A stretch of 5,892 bases of DNA from contig DOYA01000017.1 in assembly GCA_003518755.1 (NCBI GenBank), forward strand, positions 1 through 5,892. The letters are read 5' to 3'. Shown here in pieces: positions 1-5,652 of the stretch. Under the pieces are notes generated by a model. The model was not told where the DNA came from and ran no database searches. It saw only the letters and a list, made by a program, of their open reading frames with translations. This DNA is from Clostridiales bacterium. Its GTDB lineage: Bacteria > Bacillota > Clostridia > TANB77 > CAG-508. Numbering within the stretch: the stretch's first letter is position 1; the number at the start of each line of letters is the position of its first letter. The translations under genes and the position numbers were made by a program.

Positions 1-2
1 GA

Positions 3-662
3 AAAGATGCTTTAATGGATTCTATAATATCTGTTTCAACTTTAATAGCAGCAATTATATTTATTATTTGGAGGATATCTTTAGAGGCTTGGATAGGCAC
101 TATTATTTCTATTGTAATAATTAAAGCTGGTATTGAAATGATAAAAAGTACAATTAGCCAAATTATAGGAGAAAGAATAGAAAATGAAGTTTCAACATCA
201 ATAAAAAAGACTGTATCTACTTTTGATAAAGTATATGGAGCTTATGATTTAATATTAAATAATTATGGTCCAAATACATATTTGGGTTCGATTCATATTG
301 AAGTTGCAGATACAATGCAAGCATCTGAAATAGATGAACTTACAAGAAATATAATGGAAAAGGTATATAATGAACATGGCGTTATTTTAACTGCAATAGG
401 TATTTATTCAATGAATACTCAAGATGAAGAAGTAAAAACAATTAGAGAAGAGATTAGCAAAATAGTTCACTCATATAAAAGTGTGCTACAGATGCATGGA
501 TTTTATTTAAATAAAAAAGAAAAAAGTATTAGTTTTGATATTATAATAGACTTTAGTGACAAAAATAAAGAGCAGGTTTATAAAGAAATATATGAAAAAG
601 TTAGCAAAACATATAAAGATTATCATTTAAACATTACAATGGATTTTGATGTAAGTGATTAA
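3..662 (+). CDS. Cation diffusion facilitator (CDF) family metal transporter, 3' part only
   Basis: This is the C-terminal part of an inner-membrane divalent metal/proton antiporter. The reading frame is open to the left edge (first whole codon at base 3), so the ATG at 15 is an internal Met in a transmembrane helix and not the start. What is seen: a DALMD motif at bases 6-20, which fits the metal-site motif of CDF helix 5; two hydrophobic helices (about 18-75 and 84-146); the IGERIENE-type junction after helix 6; then a soluble ferredoxin-like dimerisation domain (YDLILNNYGPN to IGIYSMN, about bases 240-416). A further 80 or so residues of alternating helix and strand follow, probably a second dimerisation-like domain as in longer clostridial members. 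The DxxxD form of the helix-5 motif is associated with manganese-type CDFs in the literature, so Mn is a possible substrate, but helix 2 is outside the window. No clear terminator follows the stop. Confidence 0.88.
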   Translation, partial: KDALMDSIISVSTLIAAIIFIIWRISLEAWIGTIISIVIIKAGIEMIKSTISQIIGERIENEVSTSIKKTVSTFDKVYGAYDLILNNYGPNTYLGSIHIEVADTMQASEIDELTRNIMEKVYNEHGVILTAIGIYSMNTQDEEVKTIREEISKIVHSYKSVLQMHGFYLNKKEKSISFDIIIDFSDKNKEQVYKEIYEKVSKTYKDYHLNITMDFDVSD

Positions 663-679
663 AAATACAAAATAAAGAA

Positions 680-708
680 TTGACATAAATTGGAATTTAT
701 AGTATAAT
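680..708 (+). promoter_or_regulatory. Consensus sigma-A promoter of the large secreted protein
   Basis: TTGACA at 680-685 and TATAAT at 703-708 are separated by 17 bases, a perfect match to the housekeeping promoter. Transcription should start near 715. The spacer is filled by the inverted repeat ATAAATT-GG-AATTTAT (685-700), which could be an operator but could also be chance in AT-rich DNA. The promoter begins only 18 bases after the CDF stop codon, so the large gene has its own transcription start. Confidence 0.88.
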
Positions 709-714
709 AAAAAA

Positions 715-846
715 TGGGCTTATTGACCAGAATTATTTTTAATGAAAAAAAAAAGAAAGGGAAAAATCTAAAATTATTAATATCAAACACCATAAATGTT
801 AAAACTTCGTTACATTAATTTTAGTAGAAAGAAAAAGGTGAAATTT
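715..846 (+). promoter_or_regulatory. Long 5' leader with a possible hairpin
   Basis: About 130 untranslated bases lie between the predicted transcription start and the chosen start codon. CTAAAATTA at 768-776 is the exact reverse complement of TAATTTTAG at 816-824, so an AT-rich stem could form. An inner AATGT/ACATT pairing (795-799 with 812-816) competes with its last base pair. The ribosome binding site at 836-840 lies just outside the stem. A run of ten A (745-754) sits upstream. No known riboswitch class is recognised. Confidence 0.35.
836..840 (+). promoter_or_regulatory. Ribosome binding site that decides the start at 847
   Basis: AGGTG lies six bases before ATG 847. The in-frame ATG at 796 has only TATCAAACACCATAA before it, with no Shine-Dalgarno match. 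Starting at 847 also gives a standard signal peptide (MKYKF followed by a hydrophobic core) without a 17-residue basic extension. Confidence 0.8.
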
Positions 847-936
847 ATGAAGTACAAATTCACAAGCATGGTAATCATTTTTTTAATACTTACACAATTT
901 ATACAACCTCTAGTATTATATAGTGTAAGTTATGCA
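847..936 (+). other. Signal peptide of the large secreted protein
   Basis: Residues 1-30 show basic residues at Lys2 and Lys4, a hydrophobic core from about 8 to 27, and a VSYA ending that fits signal peptidase I cleavage between Ala30 and Thr31. There is no lipobox cysteine, so this is a Sec-type secreted protein and not a lipoprotein. Confidence 0.85.
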
Positions 937-3900
937 ACAACCCAGGAAGAAACTCAAGAAGAAGTTCAAGAAACCACACAAGAAGAAATAAAAGAAGAAA
1001 CTCAAGAAAACACACAAGAAGAAACTCAAGAAGCAATAGATTCTTTTAGAGATATGTTAAATAATAATAAAGATCAAATTCAGTCAATTAGTGTAAATTT
1101 GGGCTTTACAAATGATGGAGCTCCTAAAATTAACAACGATATTATTATTAATCAAATTGTAACAACAGCTATAAATGAACAACCAGAACAAGAAAAAGAG
1201 GAATTGGTAGGGGCATCATTAAATCGTGTTGATACAATCAAGACTGTTGAAAAACCTAAAACAGCTTCAATAGAAATGGTATTTAGCCTTTTAAAAGCAC
1301 TTGATAAAGAAATATATTTAAGAATACAAGATGAAGGTGTTACAATTAGTACAGATTCAATTTATGAAATGGCTAAGTCTCTAATAGAGATAGTTAATAA
1401 TCATGATATGAATAATAATGTATATTATACATCTGATGATAGACAATTATTAAAAATAATAAAACAAATTAATTCAAATGCGAATATTAGTTATGTTGTA
1501 AATAATTGGAATTGGGATGGGTCAGATTCTATAGTATCATTTATTAAAGGATTAAAGGATAATAATAATAAAGTTTCAGTAGAAGTAAATGGGGCTATTT
1601 ATAAAGATTCAATAGCACAAACATTGAAATATAATGGAATAGCAATGACAGTTAGAGTTAATTCAATTGACGAAATTTTAAAATTAGATAAATCAGTTTA
1701 TAGATTAATGATAAATAATCCTGAAATTGGTAGCATTGAAAAAATTAAAGAATATATTAAACAATTAAATGATAATTTTGGTAATTATACAGATGTTAAC
1801 CCAAGTCTAGTTATGAATTATAGAATATTAGCAAAAGATAATTGTGGGGTAATGTTTCAAACTATTCAAAATTCGGTTAATAGTAATGTAAGACTATATA
1901 CAAATTATCCAGCAAGAGATGAAAGCTTATTTAGTTTTAAAAATATTTCTAATGATCAATATATGATAATTAGTAAAAAGAATTCATTTGCTTTATCTGC
2001 AAAAGATTATAATAATAATTCTAGACTAATTTTAGCTAAACAAAATCAAGCAGATAAAAAGCAATTATGGAAAATGATACATAATAGTAATGGAACAGTA
2101 TCATTTATAAATGTTGCAACTGGAAAAGCTATCCAACCTGAACAAGATGATCAAAAAATAAACTGTAACTTAATACAATCAGAATATGTTAAAGATAAAA
2201 ATGCTCAATCTTTCTTCTTATATTGTGAAGATATAAGAATACAAACAACAGATATTAGAGTTTATTTACCAAACAATAATTCTGAAATGGGAAAAATTGA
2301 TTTTAGCTTTTCAGTAGATAAAAAAATAACAGAAAAAGACGTTATAAATAATACTAAAACTCAAATATATGAGGAAGTTAAGAAAAAATTAACATCTCTA
2401 GGATTAAAAGATGACCAATATAAAATAAACTTTTGGAAAGATAATTCTCATAGTACGGCAGATGATTTATTACACTACTATATTAGAGTTGACTTTCTAT
2501 TTCCAGACAATACTTTAGAAAGTAATCCTGACAACTATACTAAAGTTGATCCAAGTGAAGCGGTTAACTATAAAATTTTATCAAATAATAGCTCATATGT
2601 TATGTTTCAAAATACACAAAATAATGTAGGTAGCAATGTAAGATTATATGTGAATATTCCTGCTAAAGATGAAAGCTTATATAGATTTAAAAAAGTTTCA
2701 AATATTGGATATATGATAATAAGTAAAAAGAATGCATTTGCTATTTCTGCAAAAGATTATAATAATAATTCTAAATTAATTTTAGCAAAACAAAATCAGG
2801 CTGACAAAAAGCAAATATGGAAAATAGTACATAATAGTAATGGAACAGTAGCATTTGTAAATGCAGCAACAGGAAAAGCAATTCAACCTGAACAAGATAA
2901 ACAAAATGTAAAATATAGTTTAATACAATCAACATATGTTAATAATAAAAACACTCAATCATTCTACTTATATTCTGATGAAGTAAGAATACAAACAACA
3001 GATATTAGAGTTTATCTACCAAATAGCAATTCTGAAATGGGTAAAATTGATTTCAGTTTTGCAGTAACTAAAAAAATAACAGAGAATAATGTTATAAATA
3101 ATACTAAAACTCAAATATATGAGGAAATTAAGAAAAAATTAACATCTATTGGATTAAAAGATGGGGAATATAAAATAAGTATGTGGAAAGATAATTCTCA
3201 TAGTATTGCAGATGATTTATTACATTTTTATATTAAAGTTGAGCTTGTTCTTCCAGACAATACTTTAGAGAGTAATTCTGACAACTATACAAAAGTTGAT
3301 CCAAGTGAAGCAGTTAACTATAAAATCTTATCAAAAGATAGTTCTTATGTAATGTTCCAAAATACACAAAATAATGTAAATAGTAATGTAAGACTATATA
3401 TCAATGTTCCAGCTAAAGATGAAAGCTTATATAGATTTAAAAAAATATCAAATACTGGATATATGATAATAAGTAAAAAGAATTCACTTGCTATTTCTGC
3501 AAAAGATTATAATAATAATTCTAGACTAATTTTAGCAAAACAAAATTATGCAGATAAAAAACAAATATGGAAAATAGTACATAATAGTAATGGAACAGTT
3601 GCATTTGTAAATGCTGCAACTGGAAAAGCGATTCAACCTGAGCAAGATAAACAAAATGTAAAATACAGTTTAATACAATCAACATATGTAAATAATAAAA
3701 ATGCTCAATCTTTCTACTTGTATTCTGATGAAGTTAGAATACAAACAACAAATATTAGAATTTATATACCAAATTGCAATTCTGAAATAGATCATGTTGA
3801 TTTCAATTTCGCAGTAAATACAAAAATAACAGAAAAGGATGTTATAAATAATACTAAAACTCAAATATATAATGAAGTTAAGAAAAAATTAACAGCTATT

Positions 3901-5256
3901 GGATTAAAAGATGGGCAATATAAAATATATATGTGGAAAGATAATTCTCACAGTATTGCAGATGATTTACTACATTATTACATTAAAGTTGAACTTAATA
4001 TTCAAGATTTTCCAAGTACTGATTATGCTGTAGAAGCATTAACTCACCGTGGATACAAATTAGCTCCAGAATTAACTTTACCAGCCTATTGGATGGCAAG
4101 ATTAAATGGATTCCATTATTCAGGATCAGATATAAGAGTAACAAAAGATGGTATACCTGTTTTATTCCATGATACTAATTTAACTAGAACAGCAAGAACT
4201 GCAAATGGTGATAAAGTTTCATCAAGTGTTAGAATTGAAAACTTAACATATGCAGAAGCTAAAAAATATGATTATGGACTATATAAAAACTCAGCATGGA
4301 AAGGTACACAAATTCCAACATTGGATCAGTATATTAGATTGTGTAAACAACTAGGATTAGTTACAAATTTACATTTAAAGCCAAATGGCAATTTAAATAA
4401 AGCTAATTTACAAAAAATTGTGGACATTGTCAACAAATATGATATGAGAGATAATGTATATTATGCTTCAGAGGAAAAGAGCTATCTTACTATTGTTAAA
4501 TCATTGGATAAAGATGCAAACTTTGACGTTTTGATATTAAAAGAATGGAATTGGAATGGAGAAAATTCTATTATATCTTACTTGGAAACTTTAAAAAGTC
4601 CAAAAAATAGAGTTGAAATAGCATTAAGTAAAAACATATATCAAGATGCAATTGCTAAAACTATGGAATTTAATGGATTTAGAATGACAATAAGTGGTGA
4701 TTCTCCTGAAGAAATATTATCAGAGGATAAATCAATAGATGTAATTTCAACTGATAAAATGGAAGCAGAAGATATACAAAAATATGCTTTACAAAGACAA
4801 AATAGAATAGGAACTTATATAACAACAGATCCAAAAGAACAAACAAGCTACAAAATGCTTGCAAAAGACAATTGTGGAGTAATGTTCCAAACAATGCAAG
4901 ATACAGTATATAGTAATGTAAGATTATATTCAAATCCTGATAAAGATGAAAGCAAGTTTACTTTCAAAAAAGTATCAAATGTTGGATATATGATAATAAA
5001 CAAAAAGAATTCACTTGCTATTTCTGCAAAAGATAATAATAATAACTCAAAATTAATTTTAGCAAAACAAAATCAATCAGATAAAAAACAAATTTGGAAA
5101 ATAGTACATAATAGTAATGGAACAATTTCTTTTGTAAATGTTGCAACAGGAAAGGCAATCCAACCTGAACAAAGTACACAAAAGAAAGGATATGTATTAA
5201 TCCAATCAACATATAATAAAACAAAAAATGCACAACAATTCTTCTTACAACAGTAA
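847..5256 (+). CDS. Giant secreted multidomain protein: two GDPD-like domains and four ricin-type beta-trefoils
   Basis: A 1469-aa exported protein; no gene name is recognised. Domains in order: signal peptide 1-30 (cut after SYA); TQEE-type tetrapeptide stalk 32-63; degenerate GDPD-like domain about 79-313; beta-trefoil 1, 314-459; module of unknown fold 460-563; trefoil 2, 564-709; module 710-813; trefoil 3, 814-959; module 960-1053; GDPD-like domain about 1059-1323 starting with HRG at 1067; trefoil 4, 1324-1469, ending the protein. Trefoils show QLW/QIW (QxW) and QSF motifs typical of ricin B-like lectins, which generally bind sugars. GDPDs cleave glycerophosphodiesters and some act on teichoic acid, but here two metal-ligand glutamates are replaced, so activity is doubtful. 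No LPXTG, C-terminal membrane helix, SLH or LysM motif is seen, so it is either released or bound through its lectin domains. It is expressed alone, between its own promoter and terminator. The role in cell-wall or host-glycan binding is inference. Confidence 0.85.
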   Translation: MKYKFTSMVIIFLILTQFIQPLVLYSVSYATTQEETQEEVQETTQEEIKEETQENTQEETQEAIDSFRDMLNNNKDQIQSISVNLGFTNDGAPKINNDIIINQIVTTAINEQPEQEKEELVGASLNRVDTIKTVEKPKTASIEMVFSLLKALDKEIYLRIQDEGVTISTDSIYEMAKSLIEIVNNHDMNNNVYYTSDDRQLLKIIKQINSNANISYVVNNWNWDGSDSIVSFIKGLKDNNNKVSVEVNGAIYKDSIAQTLKYNGIAMTVRVNSIDEILKLDKSVYRLMINNPEIGSIEKIKEYIKQLNDNFGNYTDVNPSLVMNYRILAKDNCGVMFQTIQNSVNSNVRLYTNYPARDESLFSFKNISNDQYMIISKKNSFALSAKDYNNNSRLILAKQNQADKKQLWKMIHNSNGTVSFINVATGKAIQPEQDDQKINCNLIQSEYVKDKNAQSFFLYCEDIRIQTTDIRVYLPNNNSEMGKIDFSFSVDKKITEKDVINNTKTQIYEEVKKKLTSLGLKDDQYKINFWKDNSHSTADDLLHYYIRVDFLFPDNTLESNPDNYTKVDPSEAVNYKILSNNSSYVMFQNTQNNVGSNVRLYVNIPAKDESLYRFKKVSNIGYMIISKKNAFAISAKDYNNNSKLILAKQNQADKKQIWKIVHNSNGTVAFVNAATGKAIQPEQDKQNVKYSLIQSTYVNNKNTQSFYLYSDEVRIQTTDIRVYLPNSNSEMGKIDFSFAVTKKITENNVINNTKTQIYEEIKKKLTSIGLKDGEYKISMWKDNSHSIADDLLHFYIKVELVLPDNTLESNSDNYTKVDPSEAVNYKILSKDSSYVMFQNTQNNVNSNVRLYINVPAKDESLYRFKKISNTGYMIISKKNSLAISAKDYNNNSRLILAKQNYADKKQIWKIVHNSNGTVAFVNAATGKAIQPEQDKQNVKYSLIQSTYVNNKNAQSFYLYSDEVRIQTTNIRIYIPNCNSEIDHVDFNFAVNTKITEKDVINNTKTQIYNEVKKKLTAIGLKDGQYKIYMWKDNSHSIADDLLHYYIKVELNIQDFPSTDYAVEALTHRGYKLAPELTLPAYWMARLNGFHYSGSDIRVTKDGIPVLFHDTNLTRTARTANGDKVSSSVRIENLTYAEAKKYDYGLYKNSAWKGTQIPTLDQYIRLCKQLGLVTNLHLKPNGNLNKANLQKIVDIVNKYDMRDNVYYASEEKSYLTIVKSLDKDANFDVLILKEWNWNGENSIISYLETLKSPKNRVEIALSKNIYQDAIAKTMEFNGFRMTISGDSPEEILSEDKSIDVISTDKMEAEDIQKYALQRQNRIGTYITTDPKEQTSYKMLAKDNCGVMFQTMQDTVYSNVRLYSNPDKDESKFTFKKVSNVGYMIINKKNSLAISAKDNNNNSKLILAKQNQSDKKQIWKIVHNSNGTISFVNVATGKAIQPEQSTQKKGYVLIQSTYNKTKNAQQFFLQQ
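940..1035 (+). repeat. Eight 12-bp units encoding a TQEE tetrapeptide stalk
   Basis: Residues 32-63 read as eight tetrapeptides: TQEE, TQEE, VQET, TQEE, IKEE, TQEN, TQEE, TQEA. The DNA units are variants of ACTCAAGAAGAA. The tract is strongly acidic and comes directly after the signal peptide, as a flexible or helical spacer would. Because the unit is 12 bp, gain or loss of copies would keep the reading frame. Confidence 0.9.
1081..1785 (+). other. Degenerate N-terminal GDPD-like domain
   Basis: Residues 79-313 resemble the second GDPD domain of the same protein (1059-1323). Shared landmarks are TNDG against TKDG, NNVYY against DNVYY, a WNW tripeptide (221-223 against 1234-1236), IYKDSIAQT against IYQDAIAKT, and DEIL against EEIL. 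The first strand with the HRG motif is absent. By ungapped alignment the metal-site Asp is Asn84, the second catalytic His is Asn97, and the central Glu position is Arg159. It therefore looks like a non-catalytic GDPD fold retained for structure or binding. Confidence 0.72.
1786..2535 (+). repeat. Repeat unit 1: beta-trefoil 1 plus unknown module
   Basis: This is the first 750-bp (250-aa) unit. The trefoil (residues 314-459) has three subdomains ending at LFSF, QLWKM and QSFFLY, consistent with ricin B-type QxW lobes. The module (460-563) runs strand-strand-helix-strand-strand: IRIQTTDIRVYLP, then KIDFSFSV, a helix ending KKKLTSLGL, then YKINFWKD and YYIRVDFLF. The module is not a fold I recognise. 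This trefoil carries an NCGVMFQT signature shared only with trefoil 4. Confidence 0.85.
2536..3285 (+). repeat. Repeat unit 2: beta-trefoil 2 plus unknown module
   Basis: The second unit starts exactly 750 bases after unit 1 and is colinear with it without visible indels. The trefoil is residues 564-709 and the module 710-813. It is closest to unit 3: both begin YTKVDPSEAVNYKILS and share SSYVMFQNTQNNV in place of the Cys-containing signature of trefoils 1 and 4. Long stretches are identical at the DNA level, pointing to fairly recent tandem duplication. Confidence 0.88.
3286..4005 (+). repeat. Repeat unit 3: beta-trefoil 3 plus slightly shorter unknown module
   Basis: The third unit starts exactly 750 bases after unit 2. 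The trefoil is residues 814-959. The module (960-1053) keeps the helix and the KDNSHSIADDLLHYYIKVEL ending, but its tail then changes from the PDNTLES linker to NIQDFPSTD and runs into the GDPD domain. Its middle (PNCNSEIDHVDFNF) has diverged most from the other copies. Confidence 0.88.
4021..4815 (+). other. C-terminal GDPD-like domain with altered metal site
   Basis: Residues 1059-1323 match the GDPD TIM-barrel family: LTHRG with His1067 and Arg1068, a PELTLPAY segment (usual PENTLAAF), SGSDIRVTKDGIPVLFHD with Asp1095 and His1108, IPTLDQYI, and VISTDK near the end. In characterised bacterial GDPDs the metal is held by Glu-x-Asp and by a Glu in an IEIK-like strand. Here the first Glu is Gly1093 and the second is His1176 (in LHLK). 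The acid/base histidines remain. It may be a catalytically weak, metal-altered or binding-only domain. Confidence 0.85.
4816..5253 (+). repeat. Beta-trefoil 4 (C-terminal lectin-like domain)
   Basis: Residues 1324-1469 form a fourth copy of the 146-aa trefoil, with the same length as copies 1-3 and the same QIWKI and QQFFL endings. It is not followed by the unknown module; the protein ends with it. It shares LAKDNCGVMFQT with trefoil 1, which also directly follows a GDPD-like domain. Confidence 0.87.
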
Positions 5257-5260
5257 TCTA

Positions 5261-5290
5261 TAAAACCAGGGCTATCAAGCCTTGGTTTTA
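5261..5290 (+). terminator. Hairpin terminator after the large secreted protein
   Basis: TAAAACCAGGGCT (5261-5273) pairs with AGCCTTGGTTTTA (5278-5290) around an ATCA loop, giving a 13-bp stem with one G-T wobble. The T run is inside the 3' arm (TTTT 5286-5289) with matching A's on the 5' side, so it could work in both directions. It begins four bases after the stop codon. Confidence 0.88.
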
Positions 5291-5298
5291 CAATGTGC

Positions 5299-5328
5299 TT
5301 GACAAGTATAAAGTAAATATTGTATAAT
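5299..5328 (+). promoter_or_regulatory. Sigma-A promoter of the small membrane protein
   Basis: TTGACA at 5299-5304 and TATAAT at 5323-5328 are 18 bases apart. Transcription should start near 5335, giving a leader of about 50 bases before ATG 5384. It lies just past the terminator, so the small gene is a new transcription unit. No terminator is seen between it and rpmE, so read-through into rpmE is possible. Confidence 0.82.
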
Positions 5329-5383
5329 AATTATTGTAGTATTTAAAACACAACATATTATAAAATTGAAGGAGAATAAAAAT

Positions 5384-5557
5384 ATGTTATCTAAGATATG
5401 GAAAAAAGTATGTATTTTTATATTAATAGTAGCTTGTTTATTTAATATTGTTTTGAAACTTATAGGAAGAATATCTTTTAATAAAGAAGCAGTCGAATCT
5501 GCTAAATATATGATAGAACAATATAAATATGAAAATGAAAAAAATATTATAAAATAG
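5384..5557 (+). CDS. Small single-pass membrane protein, 57 aa, unknown function
   Basis: I do not recognise this protein. The start at ATG 5384 is supported by AAGGAG (5369-5374) nine bases upstream; an in-frame TTG at 5366 would lie before that site and is rejected. The N-terminus is basic (Lys4, Lys7, Lys8), followed by a hydrophobic helix from about residue 9 to 24. A charged tail with predicted helix (NKEAVESAKYMIEQYKYENE) and a Lys-rich end follows. IVAC at 15-18 resembles a lipobox, but the hydrophobic run continues past Cys18, so a membrane anchor is more likely than a lipoprotein. It has its own strong promoter, ribosome binding site and TAG stop, which argues that it is a real gene. 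Orientation by the positive-inside rule would put the short N-terminus inside and the tail outside. Confidence 0.68.
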   Translation: MLSKIWKKVCIFILIVACLFNIVLKLIGRISFNKEAVESAKYMIEQYKYENEKNIIK

Positions 5558-5559
5558 AC

Positions 5560-5588
5560 TTGATATTTTAGCAAAAGTATGGTAATAT
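5560..5588 (+). promoter_or_regulatory. Extended -10 promoter of rpmE
   Basis: TTGATA (5560-5565) and TAATAT (5583-5588) are 17 bases apart, and TGG just before the -10 box fits the TGn extended -10 motif. Transcription should start near 5595. The promoter begins right after the stop codon of the small membrane protein. Confidence 0.68.
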
Positions 5589-5594
5589 ATAGTT

Positions 5595-5652
5595 TGTGTT
5601 TTTTGTGGTGCGGTCAGAAATCGCACAAATATAAAAGAAGAGGTGAAAAAAG
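5595..5652 (+). promoter_or_regulatory. rpmE leader with hairpin, possible L31 autoregulatory element
   Basis: GTGCG (5608-5612) pairs with CGCAC (5622-5626) around the nine-base loop GTCAGAAAT, and flanking TTTG/CAAA bases could extend the stem with a bulge. No T run follows the hairpin, so it does not look like a terminator. Short structured leaders upstream of rpmE have been proposed as L31-binding autoregulatory RNAs in several bacterial groups; assigning this hairpin to such a class is inference. The ribosome binding site GAGGTG (5640-5645) lies outside the stem, seven bases before the ATG. Confidence 0.45.

Noticed and set aside
15..17. ATG 15 as the start of the transporter
   Set aside because: The frame is open to the left edge, and this Met lies inside the helix-5 motif DALMD, so the gene starts outside the window.
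796..846. Start of the large protein at ATG 796
   Set aside because: It has no Shine-Dalgarno sequence and adds 17 basic residues before a standard signal peptide; ATG 847 has AGGTG at the right distance.
715..846. Riboswitch in the leader of the large protein
   Set aside because: No conserved riboswitch core is recognised and the only stem is weak and AT-rich.
1786..4005. CRISPR array or mobile-element origin for the repeats
   Set aside because: The repeats are 750 bp, in frame and encode protein domains; there are no short repeats with unique spacers, no terminal inverted repeats and no transposase.
5326..5335. Palindrome AATAATTATT overlapping the -10 region of the small gene promoter
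   Set aside because: It is short and made only of A and T, so chance is the likely explanation.
5366..5383. TTG 5366 as the start of the small membrane protein
   Set aside because: It lies upstream of the AAGGAG site, which is properly placed for ATG 5384.
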